Assembly: GCA_019359075.1 (NCBI GenBank)
Contig: JAHHIB010000097.1
Span: 1 to 32,191, forward strand
Source of the DNA: Kalymmatonema hyalinum WJT4-NPBG1
GTDB taxonomy: Bacteria > Cyanobacteriota > Cyanobacteriia > Cyanobacteriales > Nostocaceae
Length of the DNA: 32,191 nucleotides
Direction: 5' to 3'
Positions 14,980-25,010 of this stretch are shown here, in pieces (positions within the stretch are counted from its first letter, which is position 1; each line of letters opens with the position of its first letter). The translations under genes and the position numbers were made by a program. Below the pieces are notes generated by a model, which did no database searches, was not told where the DNA came from, and worked only from the letters and a program-made list of their open reading frames with translations.

Positions 14980-17937
14980 TCATGGAGAGGTTGGTTCCTG
15001 TACTGGACGCACAATTGCGGGTGTTGTCGGTCTCTTTTGTTGGAAGATGGCAGCAAGTGCTTGTTCCAAAGTTTCTGCCATGACAATCCGGTTATTGTAG
15101 GCAACAATCACCCTAACAAACGTTGGCAGGCTATTTTGTTCAGCTTCTAAATAGAGGGGTTCGACATACAGAAGGGAACGCTCAATCGGAATCACTAACA
15201 AATTTCCTTGAATTACTTTTGAACCTTGGCGGTTCCACAGAGAAATTTGCTGCGAAATCAGTGGATCTTGGTTAATCAAAGCTTCAATTTGTTCCGTTCC
15301 ATAAACCAATTGCTGCTTAGGAAACTCATAGAGCAACAACTTGCCGTATTCTTGTCCGTCGGAACGCGCTGCTAACCAAGCAATTAAATTTGCACGTTGT
15401 ACAGGCTTGAACGGCAGTAATAAGATAAACTCTTCTGATTGTCCTTGAGGTAGTTTTGTGATTAGGTAGTAAGGCTCTACCTGCTGTTGTTCGCTACCGT
15501 AAATTTCGTTGGGGATTTGCCACAAGTCTTCCCGGTTGTAGAAAACCTGTGGATCTGTCATGTGATATGTTAGCAATCGCTCGGATTGGATGCTGAAAAA
15601 GTCTTGGGGATACCGGATATGGCTGCGAAGGGCAACTGGCATCTCATCCAAGGGTTTTAGTAACTTGGGGAAGATAGCCCCGAAAGTATGAATAATTGGG
15701 TCTGTTGGATCGGCAACGTAGAAATTGACAGTGCCATTGTAGGCATCGATGACAACTTTTACAGAATTGCGAATATAGTTAAATTCATTTTTGCCTGGGT
15801 CAGAATACGGGTAGCGATCGCTTGTGGTGTAAGCGTCAATCATCCAGTACAGGTAAGTGTTTTCACCTTTGATATCTGTTCCTCCCCCATTTGCAGCAAC
15901 GAGGTAGGGATCAGTATCGAAGCGTAAAAAAGGAGCGATCGCCTCCACTCGTTCTTTAATATCACGGCGAAACAGCAACTTCGTTTGTGGCGTGAAATTG
16001 CGCGTTAGCAGCATCTGCCAATCTCTCAGATACTCGGCAAACACCAAGCGCCGCCACATAGCACCAATGGAAATGCCTCCACGTCCATCGTAGACGTTAT
16101 AGACATTATCATTGCCGCCGGGATAGTCTAATTCTTGGGTTTTTGTGCCCGTCATCACATAAGTGTTGGTCATTTCCCCGTAGTAAATGCGCGGTTGACC
16201 AATGGGAATACTTGAGCGAACTGATTCATTCGATATCTGCAACGAACCCTCGTTATCTGGGTCATCAACTCCAATATCTTTGACATAGTAATAAGGCAAT
16301 CCGCCAGGAGCAACAACATTCACGGGGCTGAGTGTAAAGCCATAGCCGTGAGTATAGATAAGATGTTTGTTTACCCACGTCTGTGCTTGCGCGGGAACAT
16401 CCCCATAGTCTAGTTCCCGCGCGGCTATGATTGTTTGTTGTTTTTCAGTTCTGTTTTCTTGTTTCAGGGTGTAGCGGTCAATGTCAGCGTCGGGAAACTT
16501 GTAGTAAGGTCGGATTTGTTGCAACTGGCGGTTGCTTTGTAACAAGGGGCGTGTATCCCACAACCGGATATTGCGAATTGTTAAATCATTTTCTTGCAAA
16601 TCAGCCGCCGTTAGTTGACCTCGCGGGTCAAAAGTTCTCGCTTCTATGGCGTTTAGATTAAAAGCTTCTCGAGTAAGGGCGATGGTGCGCTCAAAGTAGG
16701 GGCGTTCGCGGGTCAGCTCATTTGGTTGCACAATTAAGCGTTGTACTACTGAGGGTAAAATTGCGCTAAAAACCGCCGCCACGGCTATATATAATCCCAA
16801 CACATAAATCAGTTGCGGTGGATAAGGAATTGGTTTGAAAGTTATTTTTCTTGTTCTTGACAAAACAACCATTCGCAGTATCAGGTAAACTGCGATCGCC
16901 ACTGCCAAAAGACTCAACCCCGTATATATTGGCAACAGCACCTTAACATCGGTGTAGCTAGCGCCATAGCTTATCCCACCACTAGAATACAAAAGTTTAT
17001 ACCGTGCAATCCAATAATGCAGGGCAACTGCCAACATGAATAAGCCACTCAAGGCGTTTAAGTGGAGTCGCTGCGCTACAGAAAACCCTGGAAATCTTCC
17101 CTCACTTAGACTATTTGCCGAACGCAGGTAAAAGAGTGCCACCGCAGCGACTCCAAAGAGAAACAGCCCTACTAGCCAAAATGCCAACAGTTCCCAAATC
17201 GGCAGGGAAAATACATAAAAGCTAATATCTTGGTGAAGTAGTGGCTCGGTGCGGTTAAAACTGGTGGCATGGAAATACTGTAAAACTTTATCCCATTGTC
17301 CTGAAAACAGAAAACCCAGCAGCAAACAGATCAGGAGTGCGATCGCTCTTAAGCAAAATTCATGATTGATTAAAATTGCAACACTCAACACCAGCAGCAA
17401 ACCCAACTGCACCATTGGGATAGCAATCTGCTGCAAGTGCAATTGCTGCGACACCTGCTTTAACCAAGGTGGTAATGGCAAGGAAGTGCTTGGCAATTTC
17501 ATATCCGGATGCCAAAAATTTAAAGCTTCCTGACTGTAGTAAATCAGTATCAACCCCACCAGCGCACTCAATGCTATCACCACTGGCAAAAGCAAGCGTA
17601 ATCTTAGTCCTGATTTTGATGCTGCTTCGCGTTCATAAATCATATCTGACCTCACCCCGCCTGGGGTAATCCTCTGTGCTTGCACAGGGGGGCTGGGAGT
17701 CAGGTGCTTTATCCGAGAGGCTACAGTCAGATTGCCAAGTAAAAAACCAGCTGATGTGAAGAAGGCGATCGCCCACAATCCTAGCCGCGTCACCAACCGT
17801 AGCCAAAATTCTCGTAAATATCCAACTTCATGAAACCATAGTATTTCTACTGCTAGGTGACTGGCTAAATTAAAAAATAGCCACAATCCTAACAGGAGTA
17901 CAACCAATATAGAAATTTTTGTGTTATTTTTTACCAT
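14980..17937 (-). CDS. UPF0182 family large membrane protein
   Basis: The 985-residue product matches UPF0182 in length and layout. Its N-terminal third has about seven hydrophobic segments, starting [33 protein letters not shown] very large soluble part (about 390-985) follows. Familiar blocks are [84 protein letters not shown] and RYPQDFF. Molecular function of the family is unknown. It is probably an inner-membrane protein with a periplasmic or cytoplasmic globular domain. Its start overlaps the end of the DUF2127 gene by 14 bases, so the two form a coupled pair. Confidence 0.92.
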   Translation of the reverse strand: MVKNNTKISILVVLLLGLWLFFNLASHLAVEILWFHEVGYLREFWLRLVTRLGLWAIAFFTSAGFLLGNLTVASRIKHLTPSPPVQAQRITPGGVRSDMIYEREAASKSGLRLRLLLPVVIALSALVGLILIYYSQEALNFWHPDMKLPSTSLPLPPWLKQVSQQLHLQQIAIPMVQLGLLLVLSVAILINHEFCLRAIALLICLLLGFLFSGQWDKVLQYFHATSFNRTEPLLHQDISFYVFSLPIWELLAFWLVGLFLFGVAAVALFYLRSANSLSEGRFPGFSVAQRLHLNALSGLFMLAVALHYWIARYKLLYSSGGISYGASYTDVKVLLPIYTGLSLLAVAIAVYLILRMVVLSRTRKITFKPIPYPPQLIYVLGLYIAVAAVFSAILPSVVQRLIVQPNELTRERPYFERTIALTREAFNLNAIEARTFDPRGQLTAADLQENDLTIRNIRLWDTRPLLQSNRQLQQIRPYYKFPDADIDRYTLKQENRTEKQQTIIAARELDYGDVPAQAQTWVNKHLIYTHGYGFTLSPVNVVAPGGLPYYYVKDIGVDDPDNEGSLQISNESVRSSIPIGQPRIYYGEMTNTYVMTGTKTQELDYPGGNDNVYNVYDGRGGISIGAMWRRLVFAEYLRDWQMLLTRNFTPQTKLLFRRDIKERVEAIAPFLRFDTDPYLVAANGGGTDIKGENTYLYWMIDAYTTSDRYPYSDPGKNEFNYIRNSVKVVIDAYNGTVNFYVADPTDPIIHTFGAIFPKLLKPLDEMPVALRSHIRYPQDFFSIQSERLLTYHMTDPQVFYNREDLWQIPNEIYGSEQQQVEPYYLITKLPQGQSEEFILLLPFKPVQRANLIAWLAARSDGQEYGKLLLYEFPKQQLVYGTEQIEALINQDPLISQQISLWNRQGSKVIQGNLLVIPIERSLLYVEPLYLEAEQNSLPTFVRVIVAYNNRIVMAETLEQALAAIFQQKRPTTPAIVRPVQEPTSP

Positions 17938-18391
17938 AATTGGTAAAGTGGCGCAGCAAGTACCAGAACACAGCTACATTTACTATAAATACCACTAATT
18001 TGAGTATTGTTGTTCCTTTAATTAACTCAAATATTTCTAGTGGAATACTAATTCCAACTAGCCCCAGCACTAATAATTTCGCCCAGGTTTTTTGATACCA
18101 TAAACCTACAGCTTCAATTGCCGTCACAAGTGCATAGATTCCAGCTGCTATTCCGCTCAACTGTAACGTTTGCCTTTTGGCATTGATAATCTTTTCTATA
18201 ACCCATTCAATAATTGCTAACTTGCCTTCTAAAACATAAGATTCAGAAAAATCAATCAAATTATCATAATTTTTCAGAGCTAAAAGTAAAACTACAGATG
18301 TAATACCAAGCAGTAAAGCAACAAAAGCTTTGTAAATAATAATTGCTATTAAACCAGGTGGGCGCTTATTGTTTGTGGAATTTCCCTGCAT
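17924..18391 (-). CDS. DUF2127 family membrane protein
   Basis: The 155-residue product has four hydrophobic segments (about residues 12-44, 75-95, 103-122 and 128-148). It starts [20 protein letters not shown], the form of opening I associate with DUF2127, and has [27 protein letters not shown], a conserved-looking loop of that family. Function unknown. It lies upstream of, and overlaps, the UPF0182 gene on the same strand, suggesting that the two membrane proteins are made together. Confidence 0.75.
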   Translation of the reverse strand: MQGNSTNNKRPPGLIAIIIYKAFVALLLGITSVVLLLALKNYDNLIDFSESYVLEGKLAIIEWVIEKIINAKRQTLQLSGIAAGIYALVTAIEAVGLWYQKTWAKLLVLGLVGISIPLEIFELIKGTTILKLVVFIVNVAVFWYLLRHFTNYGKK

Positions 18392-18487
18392 AGTTCAAAG
18401 TTCAACTTTCCCTCAAACTTTAGCAAACAACTAAGCATTGCATATTTTACTTTTTCACTTGGTTTCTTTTACCAAAACAGAAATATA

Positions 18488-18520
18488 AGATTCCCGACTT
18501 TTTTAAGAAGTCGGGAATCT
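18488..18520 (-). terminator. Inverted repeat, probable hemA terminator
   Basis: AGATTCCCGACTT (18488-18500) and AAGTCGGGAATCT (18508-18520) are a perfect 13-bp stem with a seven-base loop. It lies about 50 bp beyond the hemA stop, and on the minus strand it is followed by TATATTT. The same kind of element is, from memory, widely repeated in Nostocales intergenic regions, so it may be both terminator and dispersed palindrome. Confidence 0.6.
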
Positions 18521-18570
18521 AAGCCTTATTAAAATTCTCAACTACTGTCAATCCCAAAACAGGATTAAGA

Positions 18571-19857
18571 TTAGCTAAACTGCTCCTCTACATCAAGGTT
18601 AAACAACTTTTGCAGAGTCTGCATACAGTGGCGTCTTGCCTCAACATCTTGCTGAGCTCGCAATTGCACCATCGGGTCATGTAAAATTTTGTTAACAATA
18701 CCCCGTGTCAAGGCTTCGATAACTTCTTGATGTTTTTCGGCAAATTCTGAACCCAATCTCGACAAAGCTTTTTCTAGTTCTTGTTCGCGGATAGTTTCGA
18801 TTTTATTCCGCAAACAGCTAATGGTGGTGACAGTTTCAAGCGATCGCCACCAAAAATCAAAAGCGTCCACCTCCTGTTCTAAAAGTGCTTCTGCTTCCTG
18901 GGCGATTTTGCGGCGACTTTCTTGGTTTTGCGCCACCACCGCCTTTAAGTCATCCACATTAAACGCCTGCACGTTTGCTAGTGCGTTGACATCAGCATGG
19001 ACGTTCCGCGGTACGGAAATATCAATTAACATCAAACGTCGGCTGGGTTCCAAAACCATCTCCAATTTGGCGCGATCCAGAATTGGCTCTGTCGCTGACG
19101 TACTTGTGAATACTAAATCAGCTTCGGTAATTACTGTAACCATTTCCGATAGCAAGCACATTTTGATGGATTGTTCGGGGAACTGCTTTGCCAATTCCTC
19201 CGCCCGTTTGAGAGAACGATTTAAGACACAGATTTGAGCAGCGCCTTTAGACAGCAGGTGTTGTACTAGCAACCGCGACATTTTGCCAGCACCCAGAATT
19301 GCCACCCGACAAGCCGCTAAATTTTCTAATTTCATCTGCGCCAACTCCACAGCAGCAGAACTGATGGAGACTGCCCCAGTGCCAATGCTGGTTTCAGTTC
19401 GCACCCGCTTACCTGCTGTAATCGCTTGTTTAAATAATCGATTCAAAACTGTTTTTATACCGTTGTATTGCTGTCCCAGTTTGTGAGTATTCTTCACCTG
19501 AGCGAGAATTTGACCTTCTCCGAGTACCAGGCTATCTAAACCTGCGGCAACACGCATCAAGTGCATTACCGCGTCTTGGTGTAGCAAAACAAACAAGTCT
19601 TGCCGGAGAAATGTCACTGGTAACTTACTATGTTCTGCAAGAAATTGAGTGACTTCTCGGATACCCTGTTCGGTTTCCTGGGCAACAATGTAAATTTCCA
19701 GGCGGTTACAAGTGCTTAGTATTGCGACTTCTTCAATATGAGGATAACTAAGCAGGTGCGCGATCGCCCCTTCGGTTTGTGGTTCTGGAATACTCAGCTT
19801 TTCCCGAACTTCTACTGGGGCTGTTTTATGGCTTAACCCCACCACCGCTATATACAT
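18571..19857 (-). CDS. hemA: Glutamyl-tRNA reductase
   Basis: This is the first committed enzyme of tetrapyrrole (chlorophyll, haem, phycobilin) synthesis; it reduces glutamyl-tRNA(Glu) to glutamate-1-semialdehyde with NADPH. I take the ATG at 19857 ([20 protein letters not shown]) rather than the GTG nine bases upstream, giving 428 residues, the usual cyanobacterial length. Seen are the catalytic Cys in [11 protein letters not shown] (C50), [16 protein letters not shown], the NADPH-binding [26 protein letters not shown], and the C-terminal dimerisation helix ending in [11 protein letters not shown]. The divergent pattern of a cyanobacterial photosynthesis locus is kept: glpX lies upstream on the same strand. 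Confidence 0.96.
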   Translation of the reverse strand: MYIAVVGLSHKTAPVEVREKLSIPEPQTEGAIAHLLSYPHIEEVAILSTCNRLEIYIVAQETEQGIREVTQFLAEHSKLPVTFLRQDLFVLLHQDAVMHLMRVAAGLDSLVLGEGQILAQVKNTHKLGQQYNGIKTVLNRLFKQAITAGKRVRTETSIGTGAVSISSAAVELAQMKLENLAACRVAILGAGKMSRLLVQHLLSKGAAQICVLNRSLKRAEELAKQFPEQSIKMCLLSEMVTVITEADLVFTSTSATEPILDRAKLEMVLEPSRRLMLIDISVPRNVHADVNALANVQAFNVDDLKAVVAQNQESRRKIAQEAEALLEQEVDAFDFWWRSLETVTTISCLRNKIETIREQELEKALSRLGSEFAEKHQEVIEALTRGIVNKILHDPMVQLRAQQDVEARRHCMQTLQKLFNLDVEEQFS

Positions 19858-19974
19858 ATTTGTCACTTGTTATTTGCTGCTTATTATTTCTTATTTGTTC
19901 TTTGTTAGTAGTTAGTTCGTATGAAGTTTCTACTCATACCAAGTGGCGTTGGCGATGTAGTAAGGAAGTGCCCT

Positions 19975-20050
19975 TTCCGCCTCCCCTCTTCCAATTTGGG
20001 AGAGGGGTGCCGACAGGCGGGGTGAGGGAAGTGCTATCAAGGAAGTGCTT
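19975..20050. repeat. Dispersed intergenic repeat between glpX and hemA
   Basis: CCCCTCT (19983-19989) and AGAGGGG (20001-20007) form a hairpin around TCCAATTTGGG. It is followed by GGCGGGGTGAGG and flanked by two copies of AAGGAAGTGC (19964-19973 and 20039-20048). This is a repeat family I recall as common between cyanobacterial genes. No gene is present in 19867-20096. Confidence 0.5.
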
Positions 20051-20096
20051 TCTTAGTATCACTTCTCAAAACTAACTACTAACTCATAACTAATGA

Positions 20097-21134
20097 CTAC
20101 CGCAATTGCAGGAGCTTCGGCTCATCAAACAAATGAATTGTATCGACAAATCGAGCGGTTCGCGACTGGCTGGAAATTACCAAGCTTTGAGTTCTTGCGC
20201 CGCCGCTAAAGAAGCGGACACCTTCCATCAAAGTTCCAGGGGTGATTCCACAAGCTGCGAACAGCACTGTCTCGCCAGAAGCCAGTTCTTCGGCATTGTA
20301 AACTCGGTCTGGTTCTGTAATACCCATTTCTCTGAGCCTTGCGAGGTTGCCTTCTCTGCTTTCCCCAATCAGACCTGTTTTCACCACTTCTGGATCGTAG
20401 ATCAATTGCCCTTGGAAATGTCCACCCAAAGCACGCATGGCAGCAGCAGAAATCACACCTTCGGGTGCTGCACCAATTCCCATGAGTGCGTGGATGTTGG
20501 TACCAGCAAAGGCACAGGAAATGGCGGCAGAAACGTCACCATCGCTAATCAGCCGCACTCTCGCGCCTGCATCACGAATTTCCTGAATCAACTCTTTGTG
20601 GCGGGGACGATCCATAACCACGACCACCAATTCTTCCACGGCACGGTTTAAGCACTCAGATAGAATCTTGAGGTTTTGACTGGGAGTTTTGTTAATATCA
20701 ACATGACCGCGTGCTGGGGCTGGAGCTGCGAGCTTTCTCATGTAGAAGTCAGGTGCAGCAAACAAACCTCCTTTTTGGGAAATTGCCAACACTGCCATTG
20801 AGCCATTTTGGCCGTAGGCAACAAGGTTGGTACCTTCGCAAGGGTCAACAGCGATGTCAATTTCAATGAGTTCATCTGGGTTGCAGTAGTCTTTGGCATC
20901 TTCACGCGTACAGATACCGACTTCTTCTCCAATGTAGAGCATCGGAGCTTCGTCTCGTTCGCCTTCGCCGATAACGATACGACCACGCATAGCAATTTTG
21001 TTCATCCGTTCCCGCATGGCTTCTACAGCCACTTGGTCAGCGATATTTTTTTCACCTTTTCCCATCCAGCGGGAAGAGGCGATCGCGGCTTGCTCAACGA
21101 CCTCAATAATTTCTAGCCCAAGTGTATTTTCCAC
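20097..21134 (-). CDS. glpX: Class II fructose-1,6-/sedoheptulose-1,7-bisphosphatase
   Basis: In cyanobacteria this bifunctional enzyme dephosphorylates fructose 1,6- and sedoheptulose 1,7-bisphosphate in the Calvin cycle. The 345-residue product matches it. Seen are [24 protein letters not shown], the metal-binding [32 protein letters not shown] (with the D and E ligands), [49 protein letters not shown], and the closing [13 protein letters not shown]. In many cyanobacteria it lies near hemA, as here (230 bp spacing, same strand), but separate promoters are likely given the repeat between them. Confidence 0.96.
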   Translation of the reverse strand: MENTLGLEIIEVVEQAAIASSRWMGKGEKNIADQVAVEAMRERMNKIAMRGRIVIGEGERDEAPMLYIGEEVGICTREDAKDYCNPDELIEIDIAVDPCEGTNLVAYGQNGSMAVLAISQKGGLFAAPDFYMRKLAAPAPARGHVDINKTPSQNLKILSECLNRAVEELVVVVMDRPRHKELIQEIRDAGARVRLISDGDVSAAISCAFAGTNIHALMGIGAAPEGVISAAAMRALGGHFQGQLIYDPEVVKTGLIGESREGNLARLREMGITEPDRVYNAEELASGETVLFAACGITPGTLMEGVRFFSGGARTQSLVISSQSRTARFVDTIHLFDEPKLLQLR

Positions 21135-21321
21135 AAATGCCCTCTCAATTGCTTAGTTTTGCGTGCTTCCAGAAACCTGTTTCAGTTTTCAAGTCTACCA
21201 AAGGGCGGATACCTATGGAAAATAGTATCAACTAGCGCCTATGTTAAGTTTTGCTTCTAATGTCCCGTGTTGGGGGTAGCAGGCAGGATCTAGGCATGAA
21301 TCACTCGACTACACCCACACC

Positions 21322-22239
21322 TTAAATTTCTATAGCCCCCAAAGCTTTCAGCGTCGCAATAGTCCCTTGGGTTAAACCTGTAACACCAGTAATGTTCATC
21401 CTCTGGTAGAGTCCGTCAATTATCAAAGTTTTGTTACAACGACTTGTACTAACATCCCAAATCTTCAGGGTTTCGTCTTGGCTACCACTGACTAGGAATA
21501 GACCATCCGGACTAAAGCTGACTGAGAAGACCCCACTGGTGTGACTGTGTAAAGTTGCTAGACATTCACCTGTCTTTACATCCCACAACCGCACTGTTTT
21601 GTCATCACTGCCGCTGGCAAGTGTCTTACCATCCGGACTGAATCTGACCGAGTGTACGCCACTGGTGTGACCGTGTAAAGTTGTTAGGCACTCACCTGTC
21701 TTTACATCCCACAATCGTATTGTGTGGTCATCACTGCCGCTTGCAAGTGTCCTACCATCCGGACTGAATCTAACTGACCATACCGAATTTGTACGACCGT
21801 GTAGAGCTTGTACGCAGCTACCCGTCTTTACATCCCACAACCGCACTGTTTTGTCATCACTGCCACTAGCGAGTATTTTGCCATCTTGACTCCAAGCGAC
21901 TGACCATACCCAATTTGTATGACCTTGCAACACAGTTTTAACACACTGACCATTATGGACACTCCATAACCGTACCGAAAAGTCATTACTGCTGCTGGCT
22001 AAAATGCTACCACTTGAACTGTTAGCCGAGCCTACGCTCGGCGCATAGCTGAGTGAGTATACTCCTTTGGTGTGACCATGCAAAACTCTCAGGCAAATGC
22101 CAGTACGGGCGTCCCATATGCGTACTGTGTTGCCATCGCTACTATCTGGACTGACGGCGATCGCCCGAACTCCACTTTGTATGAATGCTTCAATATCCCC
22201 GTCAAATAAGTCTTGAATCGTGGTGGCAATAATTTTCAC
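21322..22239 (-). CDS. WD40-repeat protein, remnant of a larger STAND NTPase-WD40 gene
   Basis: The 305-residue product opens with KIIATTIQDLFDGDIEAF, which in cyanobacterial NB-ARC-type WD40 proteins lies at the end of the NTPase module. It then jumps directly to WD40 repeats: five complete units and a partial first one, each ending in a VRLWDVKTGEC-type strand with SGSDDKTVRLWD. The tail MNITGVTGLT ... ATLKALGAIE is the typical C-terminus of those large proteins. The start is GTG at 22239, itself in the middle of a conserved block (YGNSPLAVKIIATT), so it is not a genuine gene start. The NTPase core and the linker domains are missing. It may still be expressed as a small beta-propeller, but a six-bladed scaffold with a partial blade is unlikely to be complete. 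Confidence 0.75.
   Translation of the reverse strand: MKIIATTIQDLFDGDIEAFIQSGVRAIAVSPDSSDGNTVRIWDARTGICLRVLHGHTKGVYSLSYAPSVGSANSSSGSILASSSNDFSVRLWSVHNGQCVKTVLQGHTNWVWSVAWSQDGKILASGSDDKTVRLWDVKTGSCVQALHGRTNSVWSVRFSPDGRTLASGSDDHTIRLWDVKTGECLTTLHGHTSGVHSVRFSPDGKTLASGSDDKTVRLWDVKTGECLATLHSHTSGVFSVSFSPDGLFLVSGSQDETLKIWDVSTSRCNKTLIIDGLYQRMNITGVTGLTQGTIATLKALGAIEI
22025..22042. repeat. Small palindrome inserted in frame in a WD40 repeat
   Basis: GCCGAGC (22025-22031) and GCTCGGC (22036-22042) form a hairpin with a four-base loop. The surrounding codons give PSVGSANSSSGS, which interrupts an otherwise regular WD40 blade between SYAP and ILASSSND. In neighbouring blades the same spot reads SPDGKTLASGSDD. 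Small mobile palindromes of this kind occur in filamentous cyanobacteria. Confidence 0.6.
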
Positions 22240-22241
22240 TG

Positions 22242-22304
22242 CTAACGGAGAGTTACCGTAGCGATCGCTTCATCTGCGACCCCCAGTCCTTCTTCAAAGT
22301 GCAT
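22242..22304 (-). pseudogene. N-terminal stub of the same STAND-type gene
   Basis: ATG at 22304-22302 opens a 20-residue frame reading MHFEEGLGVADEAIATVTLR and then stops at 22242-22244. This resembles the opening helix of the short N-terminal effector-associated or signalling domains of cyanobacterial STAND proteins (pattern MxFEEALxVADxAVF). It runs, in another frame, straight into the NTPase end block (YGNSPLAVKII) at about 22258-22245. The three pieces in order (N-terminal stub, NTPase end, WD40 end) are best explained by two internal deletions. Confidence 0.5.
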
Positions 22305-22610
22305 GATTCCTGCTTGTATTCCCTATTGATAACTAAAAGCTACCAAAATTTTCTCGGAATTTTCTAGACAACTTTACCTGAATTTACTTGAATTTCGTTG
22401 TATCTACTATCGCCAGATGATTTTATAACCTAAAAGTGAAAGCCTCTGGAGTGAGCAGTACCTTGCTGGTAATTGTGGCTTTACTTACTCAATGCTTATG
22501 AATTTTATACCAAGTTACCGTCAAAGGAGTCTCTAAACTACTGCTGCAACACCAAATACTAAAAACTATTTCTAAGGTAGAACCATTTTGAATAAGGGAG
22601 AGAGATTAAT
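22305..22610. other. Intergenic, no gene
   Basis: This lies between the broken WD40 gene and the small membrane protein. It is A/T-rich and no reading frame is convincing. AAGGGAGAGAG just before the ATG at 22611 is a good ribosome binding site for the next gene. Confidence 0.4.
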
Positions 22611-22826
22611 ATGTCACTTGAGATATCAATAGCATTATTTTCTTATCTTTTGGGTGTCATTGTCCAATGGCTGGGATTTAGACAAAAATTCCAAGAATTT
22701 GACGAATATACAAATTTCCCAATAGTTTGGGCAGCAAAAGTAGTCACTATGATTGGTTGCTTTATAGAGGCTTTGACATGGCCTTACAGCCTAATTTTAG
22801 ATAATGAACTTATCTTAGAAGAATAA
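22611..22826 (+). CDS. Small two-segment membrane protein, function unknown
   Basis: The product has 71 residues. A first hydrophobic segment (about 5-22, ISIALFSYLLGVIVQWLG) is followed by a charged loop (FRQKFQEFDEYTN). The second segment (about 37-62, PIVWAAKVVTMIGCFIEALTWPYSLIL) precedes a short acidic tail. A clear purine-rich site (AAGGGAGAGAG) precedes the ATG, and A/T-rich sequence follows the stop. No family recognised; the hairpin topology suggests a small accessory or toxin-like membrane protein, but nothing supports one role over another. Confidence 0.55.
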   Translation: MSLEISIALFSYLLGVIVQWLGFRQKFQEFDEYTNFPIVWAAKVVTMIGCFIEALTWPYSLILDNELILEE

Positions 22827-23221
22827 AAAATCAAATATTTGATCAAATGTCAAGAATGCGGGGCTACTAGGTCGTATTTACCTGCCCTCAAGCTTTCGTG
22901 ATGACTTCCTCTAGTCTCTCTCGCGCCAGCTTTGAATTACTCCCATCAAGAGTGCATGATTACATATTTCTTCTTGGCGCTCTAGCCTACGGCACGCCCT
23001 TCGGGTATCTCCTTCGGAGACGCTACGCGAACGCAGTCGCCTACGGAGGGAAACCCTCCTGCGGCGCTGCCTCACCGCTCCGCCTCTAAGGCGTCTATGT
23101 GCTGCGGACATGCTTCCCTAAGGCGGCTTTTTAATAGGTAATCTTTTGGCGGGATAGGAGTACGCTAGAGACAGAGGAAAATGATTCATAAGAAAAAATA
23201 ACAATACAATTATGTTGAATT
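22827..23221. other. Repeat-rich spacer before grxC
   Basis: 22978-23125 is a block of short palindromic motifs: CTACGGCACGCCCTTCGGGTATCTCC, GGAGACGCTACGCGAACGC and GGAGGGAAACCCTCC. This is the dispersed repeat type also seen at 27540-28020. An apparent reading frame over it (22898-23089) is repeat-derived and not a gene. A duplicated TATGTTGAA lies right before the grxC start (23211-23219 and 23221-23229). Confidence 0.55.
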
Positions 23222-23536
23222 ATGTTGAACTTTCTTAACTCCCTGTTAGGACGTCATCCAGAGCAAGTAAAAGCCAAAGTTGAAATCTACACCTGGCAAA
23301 CTTGCCCATATTGCATCCGTGCCAAGATTTTGCTGTGGTGGAAAGGCGTGAAATTCACTGAATACAAAATCGATGGTGACGAAGCAGCGCGAACGAAGAT
23401 GGCAGAACGTGCCAATGGACGCCGCACAGTACCGCAGATTTTTATTAACAATCAGCACATCGGCGGATGTGATGATCTTTATGAGCGAGATACGCAAGGT
23501 CAGTTAGACCCCCTTTTAGCTCAACCTGCTGTTTAG
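23222..23536 (+). CDS. grxC: Dithiol glutaredoxin, Grx3 type
   Basis: This is a glutathione-dependent thiol-disulfide reductase of the cytosol. The 104-residue product has the thioredoxin-fold order: strand VEIYTWQ, active site CPYC (C28-x-x-C31), helix, TVPQIFINNQHIGGCDDL (cis-Pro and glutathione-binding GG), and a C-terminal helix. The first ~18 residues are an extra N-terminal leader compared with minimal GrxC, so a later start is possible, but no internal ATG fits. An overlapping nine-codon frame from the ATG at 23212 ends just inside the gene and may be a chance effect of the TATGTTGAA duplication. Confidence 0.9.
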   Translation: MLNFLNSLLGRHPEQVKAKVEIYTWQTCPYCIRAKILLWWKGVKFTEYKIDGDEAARTKMAERANGRRTVPQIFINNQHIGGCDDLYERDTQGQLDPLLAQPAV

Positions 23537-23633
23537 AAAAAGGGAATAGGGGACAAAGGCACAAATCAATTCAAAATTCGCTCATTGAAAATGAGGAATC
23601 TCTCCCCACCTCCCCTGTCGGCTTCTGTTTGAT

Positions 23634-24125
23634 ATGAATATGTTAATTAACTATTCACAATATCTTATACATCGGCAATGGATGAGTCGCGCCTTAGACT
23701 TAGCACAAATTGCGGGTGATGCGGATGAAGTACCCGTAGGCGCTGTTATTCTTGATGCGTCGGGAAGTTTGATTGCAGAAGGTGAAAACAGGAAACAACG
23801 TGACAATGACCCTACAGCTCACGCGGAAATTATTGCTATCAGAGCAGCCACTCAAAGGTTACAAACTTGGCGTCTCAACCAATGCACCCTTTACGTTACT
23901 CTGGAACCTTGCCCAATGTGTGCAGGTGCTATTGTACAGGCGCGTATAGGACTTTTAGTTTACGGGGTAGACGATGCCAAAACTGGTGCAATTCGTACCG
24001 TCGCCAATATCCCCGATAGTGCTGCTTCCAATCACCGCCTGCGTGTCATCGGTGGTATTTTAGAGTCTGCCTGTCGTCAGCAATTACAAGCTTGGTTTAC
24101 TCATCGGCGACATATTTCTAACTAA
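23634..24125 (+). CDS. tadA: tRNA-specific adenosine deaminase
   Basis: This enzyme converts A34 to inosine in tRNA(Arg) ACG. The 163-residue product has the zinc deaminase signatures HAE (H63-E65, E being the proton shuttle) and PCPMC (C93, C96). DEVPVGAVILDASG and the typical ending of TadA proteins (LRVIGGILESACRQQLQAWF) fit too. The start at ATG 23634 gives a slightly longer N-terminus than E. coli TadA. A second ATG two codons later (MLINYSQY) is an alternative. It lies 97 bp after grxC, possibly cotranscribed. Confidence 0.93.
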   Translation: MNMLINYSQYLIHRQWMSRALDLAQIAGDADEVPVGAVILDASGSLIAEGENRKQRDNDPTAHAEIIAIRAATQRLQTWRLNQCTLYVTLEPCPMCAGAIVQARIGLLVYGVDDAKTGAIRTVANIPDSAASNHRLRVIGGILESACRQQLQAWFTHRRHISN

Positions 24126-24203
24126 CGGACAAAGATAAAACTGTCCAGTTGGTGTTACACAAGTCAAGGAAGAAAATCTACGGTGTATCTAACAGAGTTT
24201 TGA

Positions 24204-25010
24204 ATGTATTCAACCCAACAGCCACCAGCCACCGTCATGATTGAGTTAAACTCTTCCTTTGATACTTCCTGTGACAATCCTGCTACTACGCCAGAAAATG
24301 CTAAGGTGGCTCATATTACTACCTCTGAGATTTCTCCTTGGTTAGGTCATTTAGCGTATTTCTTGGGGGGTCACTTTGTTCTACCGTTTTTCTTTGGGCG
24401 GATTAAAGTCAGTGGACAAGAAAACCTCCCCAAAACTGGTCCTGTTATCCTTGCTCCCACCCATCGGGCGCGTTGGGATTCGTTGCTCTTACCGTACGCA
24501 ACTGGTCGCTGTGTGACTGGACGAGACTTGCGATTCATGGTAACGCTCACTGAGTGCCAAGGCTTACAAGGTTGGTTTGTCCGACGCTTAGGGGGTTTTT
24601 CTGTAGATCCTAAACAGCCCTCAATCACTACTCTCCGTCATAGTGTAGAATTACTTAAAAATGGAGAAATGTTGGTTATTTACCCAGAGGGTGGCATTTT
24701 TCGTGATGGTAAAGTTCACCCTTTAAAACCAGGAATTGCTCGTCTGGCTTTGAGTACTGAGTCTAGTCATCCAGGATTGGGTATAAAAATTCTACCCATC
24801 AGCATCAATTACAGCCAACCGTTACCTACATGGGGTACGGATGTGAGTATTCAGATTGGCTCCCCAATACAAGTTGTAGATTACGCTACAGGCACCTTGA
24901 AACAAAATGCCAAACGTCTCACTGGTGATTTGGCAATAGCTCTTAAAAAATTAAGCCATCAGGAATCAGAAGTCACTGCTCACGCATTTGCAGAAATTGC
25001 TAATAGTTAG
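24204..25010 (+). CDS. Lysophospholipid acyltransferase (PlsC-type)
   Basis: It transfers an acyl chain to a lysophospholipid (usually 1-acylglycerol-3-phosphate) at the inner membrane. The 268-residue product shows the HX4D motif as HRARWD (H87, D92), VRRLGGFSVDP (the second block), and the phosphate/substrate-binding YPEGGIFRDG (about 160-169), then HPLKPGIARLA and ILPISINYSQP. A hydrophobic stretch at about 50-65 may insert in the membrane. The first ~40 residues are unusually hydrophilic, so the start could be further in. Substrate specificity is not readable. Confidence 0.88.
   Translation: MYSTQQPPATVMIELNSSFDTSCDNPATTPENAKVAHITTSEISPWLGHLAYFLGGHFVLPFFFGRIKVSGQENLPKTGPVILAPTHRARWDSLLLPYATGRCVTGRDLRFMVTLTECQGLQGWFVRRLGGFSVDPKQPSITTLRHSVELLKNGEMLVIYPEGGIFRDGKVHPLKPGIARLALSTESSHPGLGIKILPISINYSQPLPTWGTDVSIQIGSPIQVVDYATGTLKQNAKRLTGDLAIALKKLSHQESEVTAHAFAEIANS

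Noticed and set aside
20106-20651. 181-codon plus-strand frame
   Set aside because: It is antisense to glpX, whose protein is a clear full-length family member; the antisense frame has no domain-like pattern.
22898-23089. 63-codon plus-strand frame and its opposite-strand partner
   Set aside because: The coding look comes from palindromic repeat motifs that translate to AYGTPFGYLLRRRYA-type sequences in many cyanobacterial spacers.
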